DNA from: Brasenia schreberi | Taxonomy: Eukaryota > Streptophyta > Magnoliopsida > Nymphaeales > Cabombaceae | Assembly (NCBI GenBank): GCA_036023115.1 | Contig: JAYKKT010000037.1 | Span: forward strand, 4,316,501 to 4,380,500 | Length of the DNA: 64,000 bases | Direction: 5' to 3' | Shown here: piece after piece, positions 35,924 through 47,719 of the stretch | Layout of the letters: every line of letters begins with the position of its first letter | How positions within the stretch are numbered: the first letter of the stretch is position 1 | Notes under the pieces: generated by a model | Database searches by the model: none | What the model saw: only the letters and a program-made list of their open reading frames with translations | What the model was told of the DNA's origin: nothing | Position numbers and translations under genes: made by a program

Positions 35924-36624
35924 AAGCAGTGCTTTTAGGGTGCATATGTGTGTTGAGGCTTTGGCCTTCACTTTAACCCAAGAAAAAAAAAGTGGGTTTC
36001 CATTATCTCAGTTTTGCATTTAGAATTCAACAACCTATTTACAAGATTAAGTTAAACAAGAGATAGAACTTCTCGAACTTGTACTTGATTTTGCTCGTTT
36101 GAGTTTGACTTGAACTCGTGTATGTAATAGACGCTTCGAAAGTAGATGTATACTCAAGCTTGTTGAACCAAACATGAACATGTGATCAAACTTGATTACA
36201 GCTCGGATTTTGTTTGTCTAAAAATGAGATGAACAAATGTCACTCAAGCTGAAGCTCAGTTATAGCTCGAGCTTGACTGGAACTGAGTTGCGGAACAAAT
36301 TAACTCAATTTGGTAAACTTTTTGGGCCATGTTTGAACATAATATCGGAGGATCAAGACATGCTTCAACATATAAGCTCGCGAGCACATCCACACAGCAT
36401 TATATGAAATGAATATGTTAACCCACTTGCTATTACCGCAAGAACACTTCTGTATATCTTGAAACCTACTCGCTTTGGAATATGGGTTCCGTTTTGATGA
36501 AGAATTTTAGATAACAGAATTTGCTTTAAAATGTCTCGAAGCCAACCCGGAGTTTGATCCAAGGGATTTAAGTGATGAAGGCGCACAGATGTGCTTGAAC
36601 CCATTTTTCTTAGAGGATCTGAGG
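35924..36624. other. Unassigned intergenic sequence
   Basis: Nothing coding was seen. Repeated gagcttgac/ctcgagctt words around 36060-36260 suggest an old repeat. Confidence 0.4.
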
Positions 36625-36635
36625 TTTAGTTTTTA

Positions 36636-36765
36636 GTCTTTGTTTTTACAAGAGGAAGCCAAAGCCTGACACATACACCACACATGCACCCTTTGGGAGT
36701 CGAACTCCCCACCAGCAACAATGGAGCTAGCGCGTCTGACCGTTGAGCTAACACTGGATGGCAGC
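36636..36765 (-). mobile_element. tRNA-derived SINE with TSD
   Basis: On the minus strand a tRNA-like head carries an A-box-like TTAGCTCAACGG (36752-36741) and a B-box-like GAGTTCGACTCC (36707-36696), followed by a tail cttcctcttgtaaaaacaaag. The 11-mer tttagttttta flanks it at 36625-36635 and 36766-36776. It has no cloverleaf that would make a functional tRNA. Confidence 0.75.
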
Positions 36766-37108
36766 TTTAGTTTTTAATTATGGCAAACCCGACAGCATCC
36801 AGGCCCATCGTTTGGCGCTAGCACACGAGAGGGAGACCTTGAACTAGACTTAATTGGATTCCAACCATGTCAAACCCATCCAGACCCATAAGTAAACACA
36901 TAAGCCGTCCTGCACTAAATACGGGACATTCAGAGAAGACAACCAGGGGTTTCAGTTAATCCCAACCGTCCAAATGAATGCATCTCTCCAATTGGGATCT
37001 TCCATGCAGTTTCTTTCAGCATATCTCAGGTGACTGAATCGATGAACTCTCGGAGGAGAACACACCCATTCTCCGGGAGGCAGGGACAGAGAAAGGGCAC
37101 ATATAGAC

Positions 37109-37165
37109 ATGTCGAGTTTGGTGGCGATCTCAACTGGAACTGCGGCTAAACCTGCCACCCAATAA
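37109..37165 (+). other. Candidate first coding exon (transit peptide) of the rhodanese gene
   Basis: An ATG opens MSSLVAISTGTAAKPATQ, a Ser/Thr/Ala-rich sequence typical of a plastid transit peptide, but the frame reaches a stop (TAA TGA) before any good donor. It lies about 1 kb upstream of the first certain exon. It may be a decayed first exon. Confidence 0.3.
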
Positions 37166-38154
37166 TGAGAACCGAACGTGGGACTAGACTGCACGCCTGG
37201 CTGCACGATATAAATATAAATATTATATTTCTCTTTTTTCATTTCCTTATCCAGTAGATTCGATGGATTGACGTGGTGACATATGATTGGGCGTTGTGAC
37301 TACCAGAAGTGTTTGATTGGTGAGCCAAGAAAAAGGAGAGGCTCTTCTCCTCTACATGGGAACTCCAAACGCATGATAGTGAGAAAAGAAGGAATATGAC
37401 ATGCCTTAGCTTCTGTACAACCTTAAGTTCATCTAGGTAATGAGCAAATTCATGTGTGTGTATGTGTGGACTATTGAAATTCTTATCTTCAGTGCTTATA
37501 TCGCGGATTCGACTTTTCTTGATTTTGCGTTCTCGACTAGGATATTGCAAAACTGTTTGAGCCTTCCATGTGTTTGACATTCGATTGTTCGTCGTTTTCC
37601 TTTCCCACATTGATTTGCTTCTACGGCTTCTTGCCTTGAAAATGGGGTTTAACGTGAAGTAAATTGAATGACCTGCTGATGGAAACCAATTGATTGCTGC
37701 TAAGTGATTTGTTTGTCTTCAGGAATCTGGGTTTGAAGTTTACTCGTCCTATTTATAAATTTCAGTCATTACACTCATACATGAAAATGTGGAAGCCATG
37801 ATGGTGATGGTGATGGATGGTGTTGAAAATAAATGTTATAAAGGGTTAGTTTGTGTACGTATGCTCGATAAATTATCAATAACTTTCAGAATTAGGAGTC
37901 TTGATGATATTCGGTCCCATTTTATGCATACCAAATCAAGCTCAGGTTTTCAGGTTTTGTCTTGTTGGAAGATATGGCATCTCTGCCTAGTTCCTGAATT
38001 CAATTACGTCCAGGGAATTGGATTCTCATGTGAGAAGATGGAAAATCTGAGGAGAGATATAAAGGATTGGGAGTTAATCATGTCATGGTTAAAGTGCAAT
38101 CTTAGTTACAACTAAAATATTTTGGGAACAGAAATATCTTATGGGGGTATGCAG

Positions 38155-38709
38155 GATATCTGGGCACAACTCAAGATTGACCATGATGGAAGAGCCATCT
38201 CTAGATCACGTACAAAACGGAGCATGGCAACAAGAGCTGAAGTCAACATTGTAAACGGTGAAGAGGCAAGAAAACTTGTTGCAGAAGGTTATGCTATTCT
38301 GGATGTGCGTGATAAATCTCAATACGACCGGGCACACAAAGTCATCTTATCATGTGCCTCTTTTTATTGAGAACAAAGACAATGATTTGTGTATGAAAGT
38401 CAACCTCTGTATTTCATTCTTGTTCCATTGATCGAGTAAATCTACCGTGATAAGGAATCACTTGTTTGATACTTTTTCCAATGTGCATTATCTATGTGTA
38501 AGCTTGTTATCAGTTTTCATAGTCTATAATATTTTGTTCACGAGTTTCGCATTTGCAGGCACCAGTGTCAAGAGAACCCTCCACAACAATTTCTCAGGAT
38601 TACTTTATGGTTTACCTTTCACTAAGGTCAATCCAGGCTTCATTGCATCTGGGAAGGAGAATTTCACGCCTGATAGCAAACTACTGATAGTATGTGAGGA
38701 AGGACTAAG
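38155..38709 (+). pseudogene. STR9: STR9-type rhodanese-domain protein, frameshifted and incomplete
   Basis: Two exons are clear: 38155-38390 (after a gtatgcag acceptor) and 38559-38709. The first reads DIWAQLKIDHDGRAISRSR, then AEVNIVNGEEARKLVAEGYA and ILDVRDKSQYDRAH. The second reads TSVKRTLHNNFSGLLYGLPF, then TKVNPGFIASGKENF and LLIVCEEGLR, which includes the active-site Cys loop. It matches the Arabidopsis thylakoid rhodanese-like protein At2g42220 (from memory). After RAH (about 38337) two bases are missing compared with the expected codon, so the downstream HVPLFIENKDNDL lies in another frame. Exons after 38709 (donor AG|gttagtg) were not found; hAT-3 starts 270 bp on. It is either a broken gene or a working gene with an assembly error and a very long last intron. 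Confidence 0.8.
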
Positions 38710-38980
38710 GTTAGTGAATGTTTTGACAGATCTGTTATTTACCATCTCCTCATAATGGAAATGGATTGTGCATCCCCTTCGATTGTACATTTACCTTTAG
38801 AAGACAAAGAAGAGTATAATTTTAATGGTTCTGTTTGTTTAAAGATCAAACCTGAATAGATTCAGAAGTTCATGTTGAGTGTTTCTTTTATTAGGTGCTG
38901 ACACATGGTCCCGAATGGCTCATACTAGAGAAACTGGATTAGACAGTACTTCATCGGCTTTGATTTGTTCGTGTCATATG

Positions 38981-40535
38981 CAATGTGCTAAAAATCGTAT
39001 CAGTACCTGTATCACACTGGGCACCGATATGCGATAACCTCACCGTATCGTATGATACGATGTAAATTTTTAAATTTCTTAATTAAAAAATCGAAAAATA
39101 TTAATAAATCCAAAAAATACAAGAATTGAAAATGAATAAAACATATATATCACAATCAACATTAAATGAAATTGAATCCAAAATCTTGATTTGAAATAAA
39201 TAATTCCTAATAAATGACAATGACTCTATAAGAATATTTAGAGAGATTGTGAAAAGAGAACACTATGAGGCTGAGCATAACAAAGTTAAATAACATGTTA
39301 TAATGAACAAACATCCATAATGTGAATATTGAATACCTTTAATAAACAAGAACATTACAACTAATCATCTATACGAGAACATTACAAAGTTACAATTATA
39401 TTGACAACAATCATTCACAATGTGGATCATAATCAACAGACCAAGAAGTTCACTAAAGACCTACGTTTACCATGTGTCCAACTATCAACCATAATATAAA
39501 ATTCAGTGTCCTTCCACGACTCCCTAAAATCAGAACTCCATGTATTAACAATATCAATCAACTTCTGCATTAATATATCTCTCCAAACATGATAAGTAGG
39601 GACTCTATAACCCGATCCTACATTGACAATAGCATCTGTCATACTTTGAAAAGAAAATGAGTTTACAATATTAAAAGGGTAATAATTTTCATAATTTTTT
39701 TATACACTTTAAATATACTTTCTCAATTACTTCCTTTGAAGTCATAACTGTTCTAATGCCTGACTAAGCTCTAGGAGTCGTACGCAAGAAAAAAATGAAG
39801 ACATCTCATTATCTCTGGTTCTGACTCCTTTTATAGTACTCTTCATAGGCATCAGGCGAGTAGGAGCTCTTCCAGTTGAACAAGAGTTAACTCCACTGCT
39901 ACTATCATCAAAATCTACACTTTTTTTTCTTCTCACCTTCTTCTCCCATCTTCAGCCGTCTCTTTTTTCATCTTAGTTGCACAATGAAATTCAACATCAT
40001 ACATCCCTTGAGAAACAACTTCAAATGGTTGAGATATATCTCAATCACCTGTTTTTGTCCTCTCTCATCCTTAATCTCTTCATCTCCTTTAATACCTGCT
40101 CAATCTCATACTTCACTGCTTTGAGAACCCGAGGACAAGCACTGATATCCTTCTTGGTTCCTGTAAGGTGGTGTTTCATACGAGAAATACTTGCAAAATA
40201 TATACTTGTTCACAAGCCTATTGCCTTCGTACACTAGTGTGCAATATTTTCATGTCAGATCAACTCGATCGAAAGCTATTAAGATGAGAATGAACAATTA
40301 ACAAGAAGAAAAAGGCTTTCTAGAGGTAAATAATCACAAAATATATATAAAATTTTTAAGTGAAGAATTGGATAGAATGCAAAAGAAGAGAGATATGCTA
40401 CGGATTTGACAAAAACCCTAGAGAGGAGAGTTGAATTGAGTGAAAAACTTGAGAATCTTGTGAATAAACCACAAAATCAACAAGAACAAGGATAAAAAAA
40501 GAATTGAGAACAAGGGAACGTGAAAAATGATATAT
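38981..40535 (-). mobile_element. Truncated hAT copy (hAT-3)
   Basis: The 3' terminal repeat (caatgtgctaaaaatcgtatc) begins at 38981, with the gggcaccgatatgcgata subterminal motif also seen in hAT-1 and hAT-2. Minus-strand coding remnants are [20 protein letters not shown] and HGKRRSLVNFLV (39600-39430), a promoter-proximal segment with an N-terminal linker (39936-39742), and a BED-finger remnant near 40240. The C-terminal half has been deleted, and the 5' end breaks off near 40535 without its terminal repeat. Confidence 0.72.
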
Positions 40536-40650
40536 TATTCAGTACATAGTTGTATTCCATGATGACCTCTATTATTCATGATTTTGTTATTAAGTCCTAC
40601 AAATATAGATTACGGATATACTTGCTTTTGTCACAATCATTGCCTCTGAG

Positions 40651-43600
40651 CAATATTATAAAAATCATATCGTATCGTATGATATGATACAATTTTATGG
40701 TGTATCGTATGAAGATACAATACGATACATGGATACATATCGCTTATTGTGATTTATCATGTCGTAGCGTACTGTATCGTACGATAAGGGGTGTATCGCA
40801 CAATGATGATTTTTCTGTTATAAATACCAGATCCGAATCTTGCAGATTTTATTTTTGCTTCTTTTAAAACCCTTTTTCACGCCATTTTCTTGCTTCCAAA
40901 TCCTCTTCTTACCTTATTCTTGTTAATTTCGTGGTTTATTCATAATATTCTCAAGTGTTTTACCCAATCCAACTCCCCATCTCTAGGGTTTTTATTAAAT
41001 CCGTATCATACCTCTTTCCTTTGACATTCTACTCGATTTTTTACTTGAAAAATTTGGGGGTTTTATAGATTTTGTGATTCTTAACCTCTAAAAAGCCTTT
41101 CCCTTCTTATTGATTGTCCACTCTTATCTTAATGGCTTTCGATTAAGTCGATTCGGCTTGTAAATATTGCATTTCAGTGTATGAAGGCAATAGGCTTGTG
41201 AAGAAGTGCATATTTTACAATACTGTAAAACATGGTGGTATTTCTCGTATGAACGTCACCTTACGAGAACTAAGAAGGATGCTAGTTTATGTACTCGGGT
41301 TCCCAAAACAGTAAAGTATGAGATTGAGGAGGTATTGGAGGCTTCAAAAGAGAATAAGAGATTAAGGGTGAGAGAGAGGACATAAATATGTGGTTGGGAT
41401 ATGTGTCAACCATTTAAAGATGCTACTGCTCAGGGGATGTATGGTTATGAATTTTATGGTGCAGATGAGATGACTGAAGAGGGGAGGAGAAAGTGAGAAA
41501 AGGCAAAAAGTATAGGTTCTAATGGTAGTAGCAGTGGAGTTGGCTCTTGTTTCATTGCAAGAGCTCCTACTCGCTCGATGCCTACGTGGGGTAATAGAGG
41601 AGGTAGTGGTCCTAGTGGGATGCTTTCATTTTTTACCCCACATACGACTCTTAGAGCTCAACCACACATTAAATCATCTATGACTTCAAAGGCGATAATT
41701 GAGAAAGTTGATTTAAAGTGTGCTGAATTTTTTATGAAAATTGCCTCCCTTTCAATGCTGCAACTCATTTTTCTTTTCAAAGTATGGCGGATGCTATTGC
41801 TAGTGTGGGATCGGATTATAGAGTCCCTACTTATTATGCTTTAAGGGGCACATTATTACAGAAATAGGTTGATATTATTAATGCATAAAGTTCTGAATTT
41901 AGAGAGTCATGGAAGGATACAAGATGTTATGTTATGGCTGATAGTTAGATAGATGATTAACGTAGGTCTTTGGTAAACTTCCTAGTCTATTGTCCCAAAG
42001 ACACATTATTTTTGAAATCATATGACTTGTCTCATATTCATAAAACTGCAGATAATTTACTCTATATTTTTTATGAAGTTGTTGAGGAAGTAGGTGTTTC
42101 AAATGTTATTCAATTCATTACTGATAATGCTGTAAATTTTAAAGCAGTTGGTAAGATGCTTGAGGTAAACCATCAATCCTTAGTATGAACTCCATGTATT
42201 GCACATTACATAGACTTAATGCTTGAAGATTTGAGTGCAATCGATGAAATAAGAGGCACTATAGATGCATGAAGAAATATTACAAAGTTTATTTATAATC
42301 TTTCTTCTGTATTGCATTTGATGGAAATTCATACAACTAGAAGGGAATTGATTAGACCTTCATTGACAAGATTTGCTACAAATATCATTACTGTGCAAAG
42401 TCTTGTCATACACAAAAATACATTGAAAAATTATTTGCATCTAATGAATGAGGCTCTATTAGTTGGTCTAGAAAGAGAGAGGAGATTGTTGTGGTAGATG
42501 TTGTTTTCAATGCTAATTTTTGGGAAAGTTGCAACAAATTTTTGAGAATGACTATACCTTTAGTTAAGGTAGTGAGGATGGTGGACAATAAAGATAGACC
42601 TGCTATATCTTATATATATATATGATGCTATGGATAAGGCTAAATTGAAAAATACAAGCAAACCTTGAACGCAAGTAGTTACTTCAATAGAAAGTTTGGA
42701 AGATAATTGATGTATATTAAAACCTCAAATGCATCATGATTTGCATGCTGTTGCATATTTCCTTAACCCTTCTATTTGATTTTCTCCTAACTTTGTGGAG
42801 GATAAAGAAGTGAAAAATGGTAGCTTAAATGCAATTGACCTTGTTAAAGATTTATCTACTCATAATATTCTTTGAGTTAAGCAAGTATATACAGAGTGCT
42901 GGAGATTTTGGAAGGCCAATTGCAATCTAACTCCGCTCCCAGATGTGATCAGGTATTGTGTTTTTACTGATATTTATTTAAGTTATTAATTGATTGATTA
43001 TATATATTTATTATTAATCATTATCATATTTTATTTCAGATGAATGGTGGACTCGTTTTTGTATAGATGCATCAAATTTGGTAAGATTTGCTCAACATAT
43101 ATTGAGCCAAACATGTAGTTCGAGTGGGTGCGAGAGGAATTATAACCTTTTCGAACGCATTCACATGAAAAACGAAATAGACTGGAGTATACTTGACTGT
43201 GTGATATGGTATACATTGCCTATAACATGAAGTTAAGGCAAAGGTAATAATTAAAAAATATATATTGTTTGTTGTTGCCTAGTTCTTGACTTCTTTTTTA
43301 ATCTTATCAATAGTGAATGCTTGATGTGGCTATATTACATTTAATATTTTTTATAATTTGAATATTTTTTCTTTAGAGGCAAATGCAAAAAGATGTAAGA
43401 AGGATAAGGAGTGTGCCATATAACCCGTTGAGTTACAAAAATATTGATATTCTTGACGATTGCGTCGAAGCAGAGGAGCCCCCTATCATTTTAGAGGATG
43501 AAAATTGAAGGACACTCCAAGCCGAAATAGAACTTGGAGTTGGAGACGATGAAAATGAAGCCGAAGGTGTTGAATGGGCATATCCTATTATGAAGGAAGA

Positions 43601-43972
43601 AGAGGGAAGAGATGATCGTGGTGATACTGACTACATTTATTATAATGCTTTTGTTGATTATGATCCACGTTGTGGATGATTGTAATTTGTTTTAACTTTT
43701 ATTTTGATGATTGTAAGTTGTACTTGTAACTATGATGATGATCCTAATAGTTAATGCCTAATGGTATGGATTCTATGGATTATGAAATATGGATTATAGA
43801 ATATGGAATTATATTTATGGATGCTTGTAGCTTTGTTATGGAGATGTTTTTGCTATAGTATGAATGCTTCTGTATTGTGTTATACATGTTTTGTTCATTA
43901 ATTTTAATTTTTGAATTTTTTGAAAAAATTGTGTATCATACCGTATGGTACAATATAAGCATATCGGTGCCC
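40651..43972 (+). mobile_element. hAT copy (hAT-2), head-to-head with hAT-3
   Basis: The 5' terminal repeat (caatattataaaaatc) starts at 40651, followed by palindrome-rich TATCGTATGATA sequence to about 40810 and a leader similar to that of hAT-1. Plus-strand remnants are the finger ([18 protein letters not shown], ~41155), KVDLKCAEFF (~41705), LVNFLVYCPKDTLF (~41972), [17 protein letters not shown] (~42018), the helicoidal core to ~42500, the hATC segment (EWWTRFCIDASNLVRFAQHI and SGCERNYNLFERIHM, 43040-43170) and an acidic tail ending DPRCG (43680). Stops and frame changes are present. The 3' end stops at ggtgccca and lacks its terminal repeat. Confidence 0.8.
43633..43715 (+). repeat. 83-bp direct repeat, unit 1 (in hAT-2 3' region)
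   Basis: acatttattataatgctttt...gatgattgta is repeated exactly at 43973-44055. Confidence 0.93.
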
Positions 43973-44055
43973 ACATTTATTATAATGCTTTTGTTGATTA
44001 TGATCCACGTTGTGGATGATTGTAATTTGTTTTAACTTTTATTTTGATGATTGTA
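43973..44055 (+). repeat. 83-bp direct repeat, unit 2 (at the broken hAT-2 end)
   Basis: An exact copy of 43633-43715 is joined straight after the truncated hAT-2 subterminal motif. Confidence 0.93.
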
Positions 44056-44056
44056 T

Positions 44057-44092
44057 GGTATCTAAATGTTTAAAGGTATCTAAATGTTTAAA
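44057..44092 (+). repeat. 18-bp tandem duplication
   Basis: ggtatctaaatgtttaaa occurs twice without a gap, immediately after the 83-bp repeat. Confidence 0.93.
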
Positions 44093-44204
44093 GGTTGCAT
44101 ACCATGGAGTGTATTTGAGGTCTTGAATTTTATACTTCTAGCTGAAGGCAAGACCTCATGGGTGGTCTTTGTAACCTTTGATATCCTCTTTTACTTGTAT
44201 ATGG

Positions 44205-44350
44205 AAGGCAACCTATGTGCTGGATACCTTGTAGATTTTTTCAGAAGTGTAGCAATGATGAACATGTACTCAAAATGTCACAAGGATATGATGTTAAAAC
44301 AGGAGCAGGCCCAGTTGGCTGTGTCCTCCATTGGCAGTATTGTGAATGAC
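44205..44350 (+). pseudogene. A20-type stress-associated protein (SAP) fragment
   Basis: The frame reads [39 protein letters not shown] and SSIGSIVND. This is the A20 finger and following helix of plant A20/AN1 proteins. Of the four zinc cysteines only the first and last remain: the second is lost around VD and the third is Tyr. No AN1 domain was recognised downstream. It looks like a dead fragment, perhaps carried by an LTR element. Confidence 0.65.
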
Positions 44351-45838
44351 AAATGTGAGGATCGTTTATGTGAATCTCAATGCCACATCCTCTCCAGAAG
44401 TTAGGATTGTCTCGATTTTTCTTCTTAGTTTGTTGTGCTTTATTGATCAGGATGACTATAGCAGAAGGATTGAATGCCTTAGTGATAAGATATATGTATT
44501 GTTGATACTACTCGTATGTGATCAAATAAGAGTAGAATATTGTTGCAAGAAAGATAACTGCCATAAATGAATCATGTTGCAGTGTTGCAGAGAAAGGCAT
44601 TCAAGGACTTAGAAAGATCAGTGCCAAGAAAGAGATGGTTACATTATTGAGATGCATAAAAACATAACTAACCTTGGTAATGTATACAAATATGCAGGTT
44701 GTGTAAATGCTGATGCACGTGGAGAACTAGTGGTGATCATTGATGTCTGTGAAAAAGGGTGCAATCCAATTCATTTGTCATGCAGGCTGTTAATATGTTC
44801 CAAAAGGATGTTGTGAATGCTAGTTGAAGACTACGCTGCACAATAATATGTAATGCAACAAGACTCGATGATAAAGGTCGCTGAAGATTATAGTCATGAC
44901 GACTACATAAATGTTTTTAGTTGCAACCAGTGAGGTTGTAGAAATTTGCAGCTATGAAGCGACTGAAAAATGATAGCCATAAAAGTTGAATTGAAGAGTT
45001 GTTGCAACCAAGAAGATGCTCAAAATTGTCGCAGTAATGAAGTTGCTGAGAATGAACAATCATGAATATTGAGTTAAGAATATTGCAACCATAAATGTTG
45101 GTGGAAAAATATTACAGCAATGAAGGTTACTAAAAAAGTGTTGTAGCCAAGAAGGTTGCTTGAAAATGGACAGTTAAGAAGGCTGTAAAATTTAGAAAAG
45201 ATGTAGAAAATATGGAGTATTACGTAGTGAATGTTTTCTTATTTGGTCAAACAACAGAAATGCACATAGAAAAAAAAGATATAGAGTGTAGAAAATGAGT
45301 CTTTTGTCACCACATATGATATGGAATGCGGCAACATCACCAAGAAGCATGAAGATGAAGATCTTGAGTTGCTGAAGTGAACAACCAGGAGGGTTGGAAA
45401 AGCAACTACAATCACCATGTGAAGGAGCGCAAACTGACTAGTACAAGTAGAAGTGTATATTATACTATTTGAGTGGTAGAGAGAGGACACCTAACCAACA
45501 CACCGACAGTAGCCACCATATCAAGGAGCATAGGAAAAGCCGTGTAAAGTGTATATAGTGGAGATAAAACCTCCTACCATAAAAGATCAACCTTCTAAAG
45601 AGTAGAAAAACATGACTTTTAAAGTGTAAGTGCCTAATCACTTTATGAAGAAGAAGGAAGAGAGGGAGCAACCAACACTATAGAAGGGTCGTGTGCTACC
45701 ATGTGTTCTTGATTGTTAAAGTTGATTTAAAAAAGCCTCATAGAGATCCTTGGTGTACGTGTGGTGAACAAAGACCTAGTTTTTTGCAAGTTTGAAGTTC
45801 GAAATATCTCACTCCCAACTTGCGGGGGGTGTTGAAGA
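44351..45838 (+). other. Unassigned sequence with degenerate short tandem motifs
   Basis: From about 44880 to 45200 words of the type ttgcaaccaagaaggttgct recur with drift (gttgcaaccaagaagatgct, tattgcaaccataaatgttg, gttgtagccaagaaggttgc). A polypurine-like acttgcggggggt ends the stretch at the LTR-B start, so it may be the internal region of a non-autonomous LTR element. Confidence 0.4.
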
Positions 45839-46133
45839 ATATATGTATTTACTGTTTTTAGTGTTAATTTTGTAATTTTTGATATTTAGGTATTATTGTA
45901 ATTGCCCATAGTACTAAGGGTATTTTGGTTATTTTTTTATTTTACAACCCATTATATAAGGGTTGAAAGTTTTGTGTTAGGATTGAGAGTTTGATTAATA
46001 GAAAGAGAGAAAGAGAAGAGGGGGGGTGCCTCAATTGGAGGGCCTGCCCCCCCTCCGATCTCCTATTTTACTCTTCAATATTTATTTATATTTTTCATAT
46101 TCGCTCTTCTACTTCACTATCGAAGAATTTCAA
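45839..46133 (+). repeat. LTR-B copy 2
   Basis: It begins TGTTGAAGAATATATG right after a polypurine-like tract, and shares a cccattatataagggttga TATA region and a purine-rich/C-rich block with 6066-6314. The 3' boundary, near gaatttcaatacca, is approximate. Confidence 0.65.
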
Positions 46134-46299
46134 TACCATAGTAGAACATCCTCACTTTAATGTTGTGCACCGGAATAAGAGTTCACTTGGCTTCTAAGAG
46201 AGCGTGCATCAATGAGGGTGGCAACCTTCTTCTTGATAAGCCTCTACTCTCTCTCTACATATATATATGTATGTATGTATGTATGTATTAGAACATGCA

Positions 46300-47700
46300 T
46301 ATATGTTTGATAAACACTTGCCAAAAGATATGAAGTAAGCATGTTTTTATGGTCAATGGTACAAAACATCAAGTAGAGGAAATTGAAAGTTTTGAAAATT
46401 AAGATTTCAAAGTTCTCAATGTGAGTTTTGTATCAAAACTCAATCTTAATGTACTTTCAATTACTCAAATGTGTAACAACAGTTGTATAATTACTTTCTC
46501 ATCCAAAAATTGTGTAATATATGATCATCTATTGAAGAAGGTGGTTGGATAAGGTCATAGAGAAAATAGATTATACCAAATGAAAATTTAGTTATACCAA
46601 ATTTTGAAAATTGTGGTGTGTGGTTCATGACTCAACTCTCTGGTAGAAAAGATTGGTCACTTAGATATGAACAAATTGTATAACCATCATTTATTGAATA
46701 ATAATAAAGTTAAAGATTTCGTTTGCAAAAAATGTATTCTTGAAAAGTTGCATCATTTACCCTTTGATGAAAGAAATTTTATTACAAGTAAATCTTTTGA
46801 GTTGGTGCATTTTGATGTGGGGATCGACTCCTATTGTATTTAAAGGAGTAGTAGGATATTATGTAACTTTCATAGATGATTTTAATAGATATACTTAGAT
46901 ATATCTTTTGAAACATAAATCCAAAGTCTTTAGAAACTTTTGTTATTTCATAAGATGATTTAACATCAATTCAATACTATTCTTAAGATTTTGATATCGG
47001 ATTCCGGTAGAGAATATATGTCAAAAGAATTTCAAAATTACTTGAAAATACATGAAATTTTTGCATAAAAAATCTTGCACGAAAATACCACAACCAAATG
47101 GTTTGGCCGAACAAAAACATAAACACATTATATAAACCACTACAACTCTTTTGATTGCTAGTAAAGTACCGAAGTACTTATGAGCAAAAACTACTACCTA
47201 AACTGCCATATACCTAATAAATAGGATGTCTTCCTCCCAATTTAATGATATTTCTTCTTTTAAAAAAAATATTTGATCTTAACCTGAATTATGAAAAATT
47301 GAAATTTTTTGAGTGTAGATCTTTTGAATATACAAACAAGAATTGTATATAGGACAATAGCGATAAGTTGTCACCTAAAGTTATAGAAGATCTTTCTAGG
47401 TTATGGTATTGACAAAAGGAGTTATAGGTATTTTGATTCAAAAGAAGATAAACTATATGTGTCTAAAAATGTGAAGTTTGTTGAAAAAAACTACTATTAT
47501 GATTCTAGCCATGAAGATATCGAAAAGAATACTTTTTAATGATGTTATAAATCTAGAAGATGATAGTGATAATGCAAATAGTGAAAATGAAGAAACATTA
47601 GATGTTAACCAATAAGATGAGCACGCCAATGTAGAAATAAGAGAAAATCAAGAGACTAGAGAGACTATAAAGCCTTTTTCTTTATTTTATACTAGGAGAT
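46300..47700 (+). mobile_element. Copia fragment, plus strand (Copia-C)
   Basis: Plus-strand pieces show the pre-integrase/integrase region: VGYYVTFIDDFNRYT (~46850), a SDSGREYMSKEFQNYLK segment (~46995) and a segment like the region after integrase (~47300-47560). Gag, most of the reverse transcriptase and clear LTRs are absent. It may belong to LTR-B just upstream. Confidence 0.65.
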
Positions 47701-47719
47701 AAGAAAATGTATGCATACC

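Noticed and set aside
36692..36755. Possible functional tRNA gene
   Set aside because: Only A- and B-box-like motifs are present, without a proper acceptor stem, and an 11-bp target-site duplication flanks the unit: it is a SINE.
36952..37242. Minus-strand open frame of 96 codons
   Set aside because: It overlaps the likely rhodanese leader/transit peptide on the plus strand, with no domain of its own.
40660..40810. CRISPR-like or satellite array of TATCGTATGATA words
   Set aside because: The words are irregularly spaced, palindromic and confined to the hAT ends, so they are transposon subterminal repeats.
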